Shown: positions 54,189-62,740 of the stretch, one piece after another
Layout: every line of letters starts with the position of its first letter
How positions within the stretch are numbered: the stretch's first letter is position 1
NCBI GenBank assembly: GCA_963700045.1
Contig: CAVOWK010000008.1
Span: 1-64,000, forward strand
DNA from: RPQJ01 sp963700045
GTDB lineage: Bacteria; Pseudomonadota; Gammaproteobacteria; Steroidobacterales; Steroidobacteraceae
Direction of reading: 5' to 3'
DNA: 64,000 bases
Notes under the pieces: model-generated
What the model was told of the DNA's origin: nothing
The model's database searches: none
What the model saw: the letters and a program-made list of their open reading frames with translations, nothing else
Made by a program: the position numbers and the translations under genes

Positions 54189-56032
54189 ATGCCCCTGCTG
54201 ACGCTTATCGACGCCGAACTCGCCTTCGGCACCCACCCCCTCCTCGACCGCGCCGAGTTCAGTCTCGAACCGGGCGAACGGATCGGGCTGATCGGCCGCA
54301 ACGGCACCGGCAAGTCGTCGCTGCTGGAAGTGATCGCGGGCCGGATCGCCCTCGACGACGGCGAACTGCAGAAGTCCGGCGGAGTGCGCGTGGTATCGAT
54401 CCGCCAGGAACCCGAGCTGCCGGCCGCGCCGAGCCTGCGGGAATCCCTTGCACTCTGGGCCGAGCTGGACTCGATCGAAGACGATCGTGTGCGCTGGCGT
54501 GTGGACGCGCGAATCGTCGAGTACCTGCATCGCTTCGGGCTGGAAGGCACGGCGACCACCGCAGGCCTCTCCGGCGGCGAGCGCAAGCGTGCCGCACTGG
54601 CGGGTGCCTTTGCCCTCGAGCCCGACGTGATGCTGCTGGACGAACCCACCAACCACCTCGACATCGACGGCATCGAACGGCTCGAGGATCTGCTGATCGC
54701 GGGCAGCCCGGCAGCCATCGTCGTCACTCACGACCGCTCCTTCCTCGACCGGGTCGCCACCCGCATCGTCGAGCTCGATCGCGGGATGCTGCGTTCGTAC
54801 CCGGGAAATTCGCCGCTTACGAGCGGCGCAAGGCGGAGCAACTGGCCGAGGAAGCCGTGCTCAAGCGCAAGTTCGACAAGTTCTGGGCGCAGGAAGAAGT
54901 CTGGATCCGCAAGGGCGTCGAGGCGCGACGCACTCGCAACGAAGGCCGCGTCAAGCGATTGGAGCAGTTGCGGCGCGAGCGCGATGCGCGGCGCGAGCGG
55001 CTCGGCAACGTGAAACTCAACGTGGATTCCGGCGAGCGCTCAGGCAAGCTGGTCGCGGAATTACGCAACGTCACCAAGGCATTCGACGGTCGAGCCGTGG
55101 TGCGCGACCTCGATCTGCGGGTGATGCGCGGCGACCGCCTCGGACTCATCGGCCCGAACGGCGCCGGCAAGTCGACGCTGCTCAAGCTCATTCTGGGCAC
55201 GCTGGAACCCGACGCTGGCGAAGTCCGGTTCGGCTCGCAGGTCAGCGTCGCCTACTTCGACCAGTTGCGCGCGCAGCTCGATCTCGATGCCACGGTGGCC
55301 GGCACCGTCAGCCCCAACTCCGACTGGGTCGGCGAAGGCGAGCAGCGCCGGCACGTGATCAGTTATCTCGGCGATTTCCTGTTTCCGGCGCAACGCGCGG
55401 AATCCCCCGTACGCATGCTCTCCGGTGGCGAGCGCAACCGTCTGCTGCTGGCACGGCTCTTCGCACGGCCGGCGAACGTGCTGGTCATGGACGAACCCAC
55501 CAACGACCTCGACATCGAATCGCTGGAGCTGCTGGAGCAGACGCTGCAGGACTACTCCGGCACGTTGCTGCTGGTGAGCCATGACCGCACGTTCCTCGAC
55601 AACGTGGTGACCCAGGTACTTGCGCCGCTGGGCGACGGCCGCTGGCGCGAATACGTGGGCGGCTACAGCGACTGGCTGCGGCAACGCCCCGCGCTGCCCA
55701 CGACGGCGGACGAGCAAGACCCGTCGCCCCAGCCCTCTCCCGCCAGGGCCGGAGAGGGAAGGCCCGCGGGCGAGGTGGCGAAGAAGACGCCAGTGAAGAT
55801 GAGCTACAAGGAAACCCGGGAGCTGGAGCAGTTGCCGCTGCAGATCGAAGCGCTCGAAGCCGAACAGCGCGCGTTGACCGGGGCGATGAGCGGGCCCGAG
55901 TACCACAGGCGAGGCGGCGAGCAGATGCGCAAGGACGCCGCTCGTGCGACGGCAATCGAGCAGGCACTGGAGGTTGCGTTCGAGCGGTGGGCGGAGCTCG
56001 ACGCGAAGAAGAACGCCAGCGGCCGCGGGTGA
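54189..56032 (+). CDS. uup: ABC-F ATPase Uup, frameshifted
   Basis: A soluble ABC-F protein of about 614 residues with two ATPase domains that acts on ribosomes or DNA branch structures. Walker A1 is GRNGTGKSSLLE, signature LSGGERKRAALA, Walker B LLDEPTNHLDI. Walker A2 is GPNGAGKSTLLK, signature LSGGERNRLLLA, Walker B VMDEPTNDLDI. The linker EEVWIRKGVEARRTRNEGRV and the C-terminal coiled coil are the Uup hallmarks. The frame changes once at about 54810 (between RSYPG and KFAAYERR). An in-frame palindromic repeat encoding SPQPSPARAGEG lies between domain 2 and the coiled coil. The start at 54189 is chosen; 54174 is possible. Confidence 0.9.
55733..55758. repeat. REP-like palindrome inserted in the uup coding sequence
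   Basis: CCCTCTCC and GGAGAGGG flank a 10-base GC-rich loop. This is the common proteobacterial palindrome that, when inside a gene, reads as SPLPxGEGR-type peptide. Here it reads PSPARAGEGR in frame, in the flexible linker before the C-terminal coiled coil. Confidence 0.7.
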
Positions 56033-56077
56033 GCCGGCCGCCGGGCACCGGTTCCGCTCGTTGTCAGCGCGGCATGG

Positions 56078-57094
56078 TCAATGCTGCAGCCACTGCAGCT
56101 GCCAGAGGTCCTTGCCCGTCGCCATGAGGATGGGACGCAGCGCGAGCTGCCCGGATTTCCCGAGGCTGCGCTCGAGATAGCGCAATTCTTCGATCTGCGC
56201 CTTCAGCTCGTCGTCGAACGGCGGCTCGTCGAAGCCGCTTTCCCGCAGCATCAGCACACCCTTGGCACGCAAGGCGAGTTCGCAGTGCAGGCGCAGGTAA
56301 CACAGCATGTCCGCGAGAACCGGGCCGTCGAACTTGTCCTGCAGCGAGTGCACGTAGCGCCCGGCGTGCGAATCGAGGAACTCGCCGGCGTTGATCGTCT
56401 CGATCAGCTGCACGTCGGAGTCGAGGTCCGACTCGAGCCAGTCCCGCAGCGCTTTTTCGCTGTTCTCGAACGCGAAGTAAATGAGCGGCGGCAGCAGCAT
56501 GAGCACGCCCAGGGTCGCGAACACCGGACGCACCAGCAGCGTGTTGTAGACACCGTGCAGGATCACGGCGCCGACCAGGCCGGGCAGGAAGACACGCAGC
56601 CACCTGTCGGGGAAGCGTTCGGCCTGCGACACCGCGACGATGGCGAACACGGCGGTGGCGCCGCCGTGCATGATTGCCGTGCCGAAGCCGCGGATGACCT
56701 GTACCGCAGGATGCGTTTCGGGCCGCATCATCAGGAAATAAAGGTTCTCGAACAGGGCGAATCCCGTCCCGACGGCGAATCCGTAGATCGCGGCATCCAC
56801 CAGCATGCCGACGCGGCGGGTGCGGATCAGGTAGACGATCAGCGCGGCCTTGAGCGACTCCTCGAGCCACGGCGAGATCCAGCGCGAATACGGCACGTAG
56901 CCGATGTCGATGCGATCGAGCAGGAAGCCGTTGATCCAGTAGCCGGCAAACGCGGCGAGCATGCCGGCCGCGGCGGCGATCATGATCGCCTTCGCGCGCA
57001 CGACCTTGAAGCTGTCGAAATAGATCAGGGCGCCCAGGAACACGAGCACGGGCAGCAGCGCCATCGTGCCGCGGAGGATCCACTGCAGGATCAT
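56078..57094 (-). CDS. PrsW-family intramembrane metalloprotease
   Basis: A 338-residue polytopic protein of the PrsW (M82) group, membrane proteases that can cut anti-sigma factors. The three active-site blocks are seen: WLEESLKAALIVYLI (EE at 78-79), GFALFENLYFLM with FxxxEN near 113-119, and two histidine helices, GTAIMHGGATAVFA and GAVILHGVYNTL. The last 120 residues are soluble and helical. Its neighbours are convergent uup and, 32 bases away on the same strand, the large peptidase-barrel gene. The substrate is unknown; an anti-sigma factor is encoded 5 kb away. Confidence 0.88.
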   Translation of the reverse strand: MILQWILRGTMALLPVLVFLGALIYFDSFKVVRAKAIMIAAAAGMLAAFAGYWINGFLLDRIDIGYVPYSRWISPWLEESLKAALIVYLIRTRRVGMLVDAAIYGFAVGTGFALFENLYFLMMRPETHPAVQVIRGFGTAIMHGGATAVFAIVAVSQAERFPDRWLRVFLPGLVGAVILHGVYNTLLVRPVFATLGVLMLLPPLIYFAFENSEKALRDWLESDLDSDVQLIETINAGEFLDSHAGRYVHSLQDKFDGPVLADMLCYLRLHCELALRAKGVLMLRESGFDEPPFDDELKAQIEELRYLERSLGKSGQLALRPILMATGKDLWQLQWLQH

Positions 57095-57126
57095 GCGCGG
57101 CGAGCCCCGACGCAGTGATGGGCGCC

Positions 57127-60111
57127 TCAGAGCACCTTGAGCGACAGCATGATCTCGTCCTCACCCTGGCCGTCACCTTCGAATCCCCTGGCATAGCCCA
57201 GGGACAGCATCATCGGCAGTCGGTTGAGGACGTGCAACTGCAGGTCGAACTGCACGCCGACATTGAACGCCTCGACCTTGTCCCGCGGCGAGTCGGGGTT
57301 GGTCACGAGCGCGGTGCTGAAGAGGGCCGAACGGATCCAGCTGCCATAGAAGCCGGGGCTGCCCAGGGCCTCGAATCGGATCGGGGGCAGGTTCAGTTCA
57401 AGCATGCCTTTGACGAAGGAACGCCCGTTCAGCGCGTCGATCTCGAACCCCGGCATGCTGAGCAATTCCCGATAGCGCTGGGCCTCGCCATTGTCGACGT
57501 AGTTGTTGCGGAACCCGCCGAAGTAGGCATTGGCCAGCGGATCCTCGACCTCGCCCGACGCCACGCCGGCGCCGGTGCGGATCCAGACCGAGGTGTGGTC
57601 GAAAGGCAGCGGCCAGCCGATGTCGAAGGTGCCGAACAGGCTCGGCGTGATGTCGCTTTGAGCATGGTAGGCGTGGGTAAGGATCGACCACAGGATGCCG
57701 GTCTCGTCATCGACGCTGCCGACGGAAGAGCGCGGAAACCGGTAGACCAGTCCTATCTCCGCCTCGCCGAGCTGGTCGGTCGGGGACTCGACGTTCTGGA
57801 AGCCGGGCAGCGTGTCGAGCTCGCCGAAATAAGCGACCTTGGCAACCAGGTTCAGCGTCTCCGGCGGCTCGTAGAGCAGCGGATGCTCGTAGGAGACGAA
57901 GCCGCTGTACCCCTTGTGGCTGCGCTTGGTCGGACCGAACAAGTCGAAGAAATCGGCTGGATTCCAGCGCAGGCCCGCAGTCCACAGGTAGTGCCTGTAG
58001 ACCAGCGACGCGTGCAGTCGCTCGTCGGACTCCAACTCGTCGTCCGGGCTGTAGCTGACCGTGAGGTTCACGTTGTCGAAGCCGATCGGGTCACTGAATC
58101 GCGCGAAGGCGCCGAAGGCCACCGAGTCCTTGTAACCCTCGACGATCGGAACCAGCGATTCGAGCGACATCTCGCGCTGCGGATGGTAGGGCGCGTCGCG
58201 ACGGACGCTCGCCTGGTAATCCACCTGGCTCGGCGGACCGGCGCCCCACAGCTGCACGATGGGGTGCGTCGTGGCGATCGCCTCGCCGAGGAAGCGGATC
58301 GCACTGAGGTCCTCGGTGGGCTGGGGCTCGATGGTCGCCGGCACGAATCCCTCGGCCGCGTAGTGAAAGACGATCAACCGTTTGTCGTCGAGCAGCAGCG
58401 GCCGGAAGAAGCCGACTTCCGCGTTGCTCAATGCCTCGAGTTTTTCCGTGGCGAGTTCGTACCGGTAGATGTTGGACACTCCGGTGTAATACGAGCTGCC
58501 GTACAGGTAGCGGCCGTCGGGAGAAAACGTGAAGCCTTCGGGCAGCGCGGTGCCAAGTTCGAACTTGTGCAATGGCGTCGGGTCGCCCGCCATCAGCTTC
58601 TCGGCGCTCATCACGCGCAGTTGCATCACCTGCACACCGGAGCGCTCGACGTCGGGGGCCGCCATCGACAGCGACACGAGCTTGCCATCCGGCGAGACGT
58701 CGAGGTCGAACGGCACTTCACCGAACGGATAGACGTGGAGGGTCTGCCATTCCTTGTAGGGATATGGGATGCGCACCACCATCACGAAGCCGTTGTTGGT
58801 GCGCAGGCCCCAGAGCGAACGGTCCACCGGGTTGTAGGCGAGATCGCCGATGCGAGCCGCTGAAAACAGTTCGCGCGTCGCGCCAGTCTTGAGGTCGTAC
58901 TCGTTGAGGTTGCGATAGGTGAGGTTGTCGGTCGTGTAGAACAGCTTCTCGCCCTGCGGATCGTAGGCGAGCGACGCAACACGATACGAAACGGCCCCTT
59001 CGATTTCGGCGAGTTCGGTGACCGCACCCGTCGCCACGTCGATGCTGACCAGGTGCGGCACGCGGCCGGCGTAGCGAACCGCTGCATACAGCCTGGTCTG
59101 GTCCTGGCTCAGGTACGAACGCGAGATCGCGCCGAGCCCGCGGCGCGCGATTTCCTTGTACGGCGTGATCGGGTGCTCGCGCACGGACTTCAGGTTGGCT
59201 TCCTGGAACTCGTGCTCCCAGCGGATCCAGTCCTGCCAGGCCTCCGTCAGCGGCTTGCCGTAGACGCGCTCGAAATCGCGCACGTAATAGCTTTCGGTGC
59301 CGTCCGCGCGCCGCAGCCAGTCAATCAGTTTCTCGGGCGTGTACTGCAGCGCGAGGTAACTCATGAAGCGCGTGCCGTAGAGGTACGCATTCGCGCCGGA
59401 CTGAAAATCCACTTCGGTGCCCTTGGAGACGAGACCCAACGGGTCATAGAAGGTGGCCTGGTCGCGCACCATCGCGCGGAAAACCATTTCGTCATAGCCG
59501 CCCTGCGCACGACCGAGTCCGCCGCCATACCAGGTCTCCATGAAGACGGCACTGCCTTCCTGGTACCAGCGCGGCGTGGAGGCTCGCGGGTTGGTGAGGT
59601 AGTTGTAGAGAATGGTTTCGGGGTGTTCTGCAGAGGGCGCGACCTTGCCGCCCAGCCAGCGGCGCGCCGTCTTGTCCGCGCCACTCGCCTGGTCGCCGAC
59701 GACGGTGTGCACCAGCTCGTGGTTCGACAGCGTGTAGACACGCTCGCCCGGGCTGAAGGTTTCGAACGACAGCACGGGCGGTGCCACGTCGATGAAGATG
59801 CGATTGCGGGGCGCGCCGAGGATCGCGGTTGCATTGCCGCGGTCGCCGAAGTCCTGCAACAGGATCGAAACCTTGCCGTCCGGCTGGTAGCCGAACAGTT
59901 TCTTCTGCGCGTTGAGGCTGTTCAGAAAACTCTGGGTGACATAGGGCGCGAGAGACGTACCCGACGGATCGAAGTAGACGACCTGGAGCTCGTCGGTCTC
60001 GACGATCTTGAGGTCCTGAGCCAACGTCTGCCCCGCACAGGCGAGGGCCGCCATGACGACGGAGGCAGCCAGCGCAAGATGCCCCCGCATCCGGCGCGTT
60101 AGTGTTCTCAT
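57127..60111 (-). CDS. Gluzincin-like metallopeptidase + beta-propeller + outer-membrane barrel fusion
   Basis: A 994-residue exported protein with three parts. After a signal peptide (residues 1-32, ACAGQTLAQ), residues 33-300 hold a zinc-peptidase-like domain: SNHELVHTVVG (His131, Glu132, His135) and WYQEGSAVFMETWYGGG, whose Glu185 suits the third ligand. Residues about 330-640 have TolB/WD40-like propeller repeats (YDPQGEKLFYTT; FSPDGRYLYGSSYY). Residues about 680-994 alternate as beta strands and end in GEDEIMLSLKVL, an outer-membrane barrel signature, so the enzyme would sit on or under the outer membrane. The substrate is unknown. An alternative ATG at 60126 exists. The frame is intact. 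Confidence 0.82.
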   Translation of the reverse strand: MRTLTRRMRGHLALAASVVMAALACAGQTLAQDLKIVETDELQVVYFDPSGTSLAPYVTQSFLNSLNAQKKLFGYQPDGKVSILLQDFGDRGNATAILGAPRNRIFIDVAPPVLSFETFSPGERVYTLSNHELVHTVVGDQASGADKTARRWLGGKVAPSAEHPETILYNYLTNPRASTPRWYQEGSAVFMETWYGGGLGRAQGGYDEMVFRAMVRDQATFYDPLGLVSKGTEVDFQSGANAYLYGTRFMSYLALQYTPEKLIDWLRRADGTESYYVRDFERVYGKPLTEAWQDWIRWEHEFQEANLKSVREHPITPYKEIARRGLGAISRSYLSQDQTRLYAAVRYAGRVPHLVSIDVATGAVTELAEIEGAVSYRVASLAYDPQGEKLFYTTDNLTYRNLNEYDLKTGATRELFSAARIGDLAYNPVDRSLWGLRTNNGFVMVVRIPYPYKEWQTLHVYPFGEVPFDLDVSPDGKLVSLSMAAPDVERSGVQVMQLRVMSAEKLMAGDPTPLHKFELGTALPEGFTFSPDGRYLYGSSYYTGVSNIYRYELATEKLEALSNAEVGFFRPLLLDDKRLIVFHYAAEGFVPATIEPQPTEDLSAIRFLGEAIATTHPIVQLWGAGPPSQVDYQASVRRDAPYHPQREMSLESLVPIVEGYKDSVAFGAFARFSDPIGFDNVNLTVSYSPDDELESDERLHASLVYRHYLWTAGLRWNPADFFDLFGPTKRSHKGYSGFVSYEHPLLYEPPETLNLVAKVAYFGELDTLPGFQNVESPTDQLGEAEIGLVYRFPRSSVGSVDDETGILWSILTHAYHAQSDITPSLFGTFDIGWPLPFDHTSVWIRTGAGVASGEVEDPLANAYFGGFRNNYVDNGEAQRYRELLSMPGFEIDALNGRSFVKGMLELNLPPIRFEALGSPGFYGSWIRSALFSTALVTNPDSPRDKVEAFNVGVQFDLQLHVLNRLPMMLSLGYARGFEGDGQGEDEIMLSLKVL

Positions 60112-60160
60112 GACCGCCGCCCCCATTGCGGCGCGACTCCGCGCGCACGCCCCCGAAATG

Positions 60161-60193
60161 AAAAAAGCGGACCCTTCCCGAGGAAGGGCCCGC
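60161..60193 (-). terminator. Rho-independent terminator after the Gly-Ala repeat gene
   Basis: On the minus strand a stem GCGGGCCCTTCC/GGAAGGGTCCGC with one mismatch and a 3-base loop is followed by six T residues. It lies 40 bases past the stop codon of the repeat protein and supports that gene's strand. Confidence 0.88.
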
Positions 60194-60233
60194 TCTCGAT
60201 CACGTCAGCCCTGCGGAATGCAGGGCACCAGAC

Positions 60234-61107
60234 TCAATGCTTGGATGCACCGGAGGCGCCAGCAGCACCTGCCGCGCCAGCCGCACCGGCCGCGCCAGCC
60301 GCACCTGCCGCGCCAGCCGCACCGGCCGCACCCGCTGCGCCAGCGGCACCGGCTGCGCCAGCGGCACCGGCGCGCCGCGCGCCAGCGGCACCGGCCGCGC
60401 CAGCAGCACCCTTAGCACCGGCAGCCCCCGCCGCGCCTGCCGCGCCAGCGGCACCGGCCGCGCCAGCAGCACCCTTAGCACCGGCAGCGCCTGCCGCACC
60501 GGCTGCACCAGCAGCACCAGCAGCACCGGCAGCACCCTTAGCACCGGCAGCGCCTGCCGCACCGGCTGCACCAGCAGCACCAGCAGCACCAGCAGCACCC
60601 TTGCCGCACCGGCAGCACCAGCCGCACCAGCCGCACCGGCAGCACCAGCCGCCATGCCAGCAGCCGCGCCCGCCGCACCGGCAGCACCAGCCGCCATGCC
60701 CGCAGCGCCAGCTGCACCGGCCGCGCCAGCTGCACCGGCCGCACCAGCAGCACCGGCCGCCAGCCAGCCGCGCCGGCCGCACCGGCAGCACCAGCCGCCA
60801 TGCCCGCAGCGCCAGCTGCACCGGCCGCGCCAGCCGCACCGGCCGCGCCAGCAGCACCGGCCGCGCCAGCAGCACCGGCCGCGCCGTTAACTCCATTCGC
60901 GATGTTCACGCCCGACTGCGTCGCCGTCGAATCACCGAGGATCGTTGCCCCGCCGCCGTCCGCGCGGAAACGCTTGGCCGGGACGATCGTGCCCGACGCG
61001 TCTTCGCTGGCAGGCGGATAGTCGAGGGCAATCATGCCCACCACGCCGATCACGGCGAGCGCGCCGCCGGCGACCCAGAACTTCCGCGAATTCCCTTGAT
61101 TGGCCAT
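60234..61107 (-). CDS. Membrane-anchored Gly-Ala-Ala (collagen-like) repeat protein, frameshifted
   Basis: A low-complexity protein of about 290 residues. The N-terminus has one membrane anchor (FWVAGGALAVIGVVGMIAL, residues 10-28), then a short unique region (FRADGGGATILGDSTATQSG). From about residue 72 it is almost pure Gly-Ala-Ala triplets, some with Met or Lys (GMAAG, GAKGA), ending ASGASKH. The frame changes twice in the repeat, at about 60765 and 60605; the triplet phase resumes each time. The plus strand also reads as a long Ala-Ala-Pro frame, but it lacks a proper start and terminator. A triple-helical or surface fibre role is a guess. It is 116 bases downstream of the anti-sigma gene on the same strand. 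Confidence 0.75.
60240..60892. repeat. Tandem GC-rich repeat tract coding for Gly-Ala-Ala triplets
   Basis: About 650 bases of near-perfect tandem 9-base units on the plus strand, mostly GCACCGGCC, GCGCCAGCC or GCACCAGCA. Longer blocks of about 63 bases recur, each marked by a CCCTTAGCACC break. The tract is prone to slippage and to assembly error. Confidence 0.9.
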
Positions 61108-61223
61108 GAGTCTCTTCCCCTGCAGTAGCCCGGAAGTCCGGGCGTTGTTTGTTGAACTACAACTTCAAGTACCACGCTCGCCGCCTAAAGTTGGCGACGG
61201 CCCAAAAAGATCAGCTTCCCGAT

Positions 61224-61844
61224 TCAGTGCCCCGAGCCGATGCGCAGGTTGCCGCGCTGCAACACTTTTTCCGTCGTATCGTCGACGACCTGCACTTCTA
61301 CCCAGCCGCCTTCATGCAAGCGCGTGACGATCGAAACCGGCTGACTGGACTTGAGCGACGTCACGACCTGCGGCGAATCGGCCGCACCCGTGAGCGTGAT
61401 CGAGCCGCGGACCTGGTCGAGGTTTACGATCATCCGCGCCTCGGCATGCGTGGCATCGGCGATCGTGCCAGCAAGCTGCCCAGCGCCGAACTCCGTCGAG
61501 TCGAGTTTGCCGAACTGAAAGGCCAGCGCGCTGACCAGCAGACCGCCGCCGAAGGCAGCGGCATAACGCAGCAGCGGACGGCTGGTGAAGGCAGCGCGGT
61601 TGAGTCCGTGGGATTTCGGCGCGGCCACGGGCAGGCCCGACACGATGGCCTCGTGCAGGCCCGCAGGGATTTCTGCCCGCGGCATCTCATCGAGTGCGCG
61701 GCAGGTCTGCATCAAGCCGTCGCGCAGCGCGCGCACGGACGGATCGGCGAGCAGCAAGCGGTTGAGCTCGGCACGCTGCGCGCCGGTGAGCACGCCGTCG
61801 ATTTCGGCGTTGATCAGTTCGAGCGTGGTGTCCTGGCCGGTCAT
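61224..61844 (-). CDS. Membrane anti-sigma factor
   Basis: A 206-residue partner of the ECF sigma factor. The N-terminal 80 residues are helical (MTGQDTTLELINAEIDGVL, then RALRDGLMQTCRALDEMP), like RseA/zinc-free anti-sigma domains that hold the sigma factor. A single helix follows (YAAAFGGGLLVSALAFQFG, about 115-133), then a beta-rich periplasmic domain. Its ATG at 61844 overlaps the sigma stop in an ATGA, the standard sigma/anti-sigma coupling. No HXXXCXXC zinc motif is seen. Confidence 0.83.
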   Translation of the reverse strand: MTGQDTTLELINAEIDGVLTGAQRAELNRLLLADPSVRALRDGLMQTCRALDEMPRAEIPAGLHEAIVSGLPVAAPKSHGLNRAAFTSRPLLRYAAAFGGGLLVSALAFQFGKLDSTEFGAGQLAGTIADATHAEARMIVNLDQVRGSITLTGAADSPQVVTSLKSSQPVSIVTRLHEGGWVEVQVVDDTTEKVLQRGNLRIGSGH

Positions 61845-62386
61845 TCCGACGCCCATCCCCTGGTTTCCATCGCCGTCCTGAGCAGCTGGCGGGCGCTGAA
61901 CAGGCGCGATTTGACGGTCTTCTCAGGCAGTTCGAGGATGGCAGCCATGTCTTCGTAGCTGCAGTCCATGAAGTGCCGCAGCACGATCACGGCGCGGTAT
62001 TCGGTACGGAGACTCATGATCGCAGCCGCCATGCCGTCGCTGAGCTGGCGCTGGTCGAAGACGCCCTCGGGGCCGGGCGTGCCATCGGGCGTCTCGAAAT
62101 CGAGAGCCGCGGTGGGCTTCCGGCGCTGCAGGGACTTGATCGATTCATTGAGCGCAATCCGGTAGATCCAGCTGTAGAACTTGTGCGACGGGTCGTACTC
62201 GCCCAGGTGCTCGTACACCTTGAGGAACACCGTCTGCGAGACGTCCCGGGCCTCTTCGCGATCGTGCAGCATGCGCAACGCCGCGTTGAAGACCGTCTTC
62301 TCGTGCCGCCGGACCAGGGCTTCAAAGGCCCGCGGCTCCCCGCTGCACGTACGCCTGACCAGTGCGCTGTCGCTCTCGTCGTTCAT
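61841..62386 (-). CDS. ECF RNA polymerase sigma factor (RpoE-like)
   Basis: A 181-residue ECF sigma factor. Region 2 reads RAFEALVRRHEKTVFNAALRML, with DVSQTVFLKVYEHLGEY and FYSWIYRIALNESIKSLQRR. Region 4 reads LRTEYRAVIVLRHFMDCSYEDMAAILELPEKTVKSRLFSARQLL, with its helix-turn-helix near the end. The start at 62386 is taken; an in-frame ATG at 62431 would add 15 unconserved residues. It is coupled to the anti-sigma gene and follows a STAS gene on the same strand by about 50 bases. The target genes are unknown. Confidence 0.92.
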   Translation of the reverse strand: MNDESDSALVRRTCSGEPRAFEALVRRHEKTVFNAALRMLHDREEARDVSQTVFLKVYEHLGEYDPSHKFYSWIYRIALNESIKSLQRRKPTAALDFETPDGTPGPEGVFDQRQLSDGMAAAIMSLRTEYRAVIVLRHFMDCSYEDMAAILELPEKTVKSRLFSARQLLRTAMETRGWASE

Positions 62387-62437
62387 AAATACCGACGGAC
62401 GTCCGGAAAGTTGGTCAGGAAACCTGTCCATCGGCTG

Positions 62438-62734
62438 CTAACTGCCGGCCGGGACGATTTCGAAGATCCGGTCGAACCCCGCGTACTTGAAGATGTCGCG
62501 GATGTGCTTGTTGGCATTGATGAGCCGCAGGCCCTGCCCCGACGCCATCACGCGCTTCTGTGTCTTGAGCAGGACGCCGAGACCGGCGCTGGACACGTAG
62601 TCGAGTCCGGCCAGGTCGACCACGCGCGGTGCAGCGATGCCATCCATGAACTGCAGCGCTTTGTCGCACTGGGCCGCATCCAGCCGCCCGGTCATGATGA
62701 CTTCGCCCTGCTCGCCCAATCGAATCTCGAACAT
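62438..62734 (-). CDS. STAS-domain anti-sigma factor antagonist
   Basis: A 98-residue single STAS domain. The phosphorylation-site region is GLDYVSSAGLGVLLKTQKR, with the Ser of SSAG near residue 49, as in SpoIIAA/RsbV proteins. It lies six bases after the SpoIIE-type phosphatase gene, so phosphatase and antagonist are probably cotranscribed and act together in a partner switch. The final sequence KHIRDIFKYAGFDRIFEIV is typical. Confidence 0.93.
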   Translation of the reverse strand: MFEIRLGEQGEVIMTGRLDAAQCDKALQFMDGIAAPRVVDLAGLDYVSSAGLGVLLKTQKRVMASGQGLRLINANKHIRDIFKYAGFDRIFEIVPAGS

Positions 62735-62740
62735 CCAGTC

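Noticed and set aside
60241..61128. Long plus-strand open frame of Ala-Ala-Pro repeats
   Set aside because: The minus strand has a proper membrane anchor, a unique N-terminus and a T-rich terminator. The plus-strand frame is the complement of the Gly-Ala-Ala repeat and has no unique domain.
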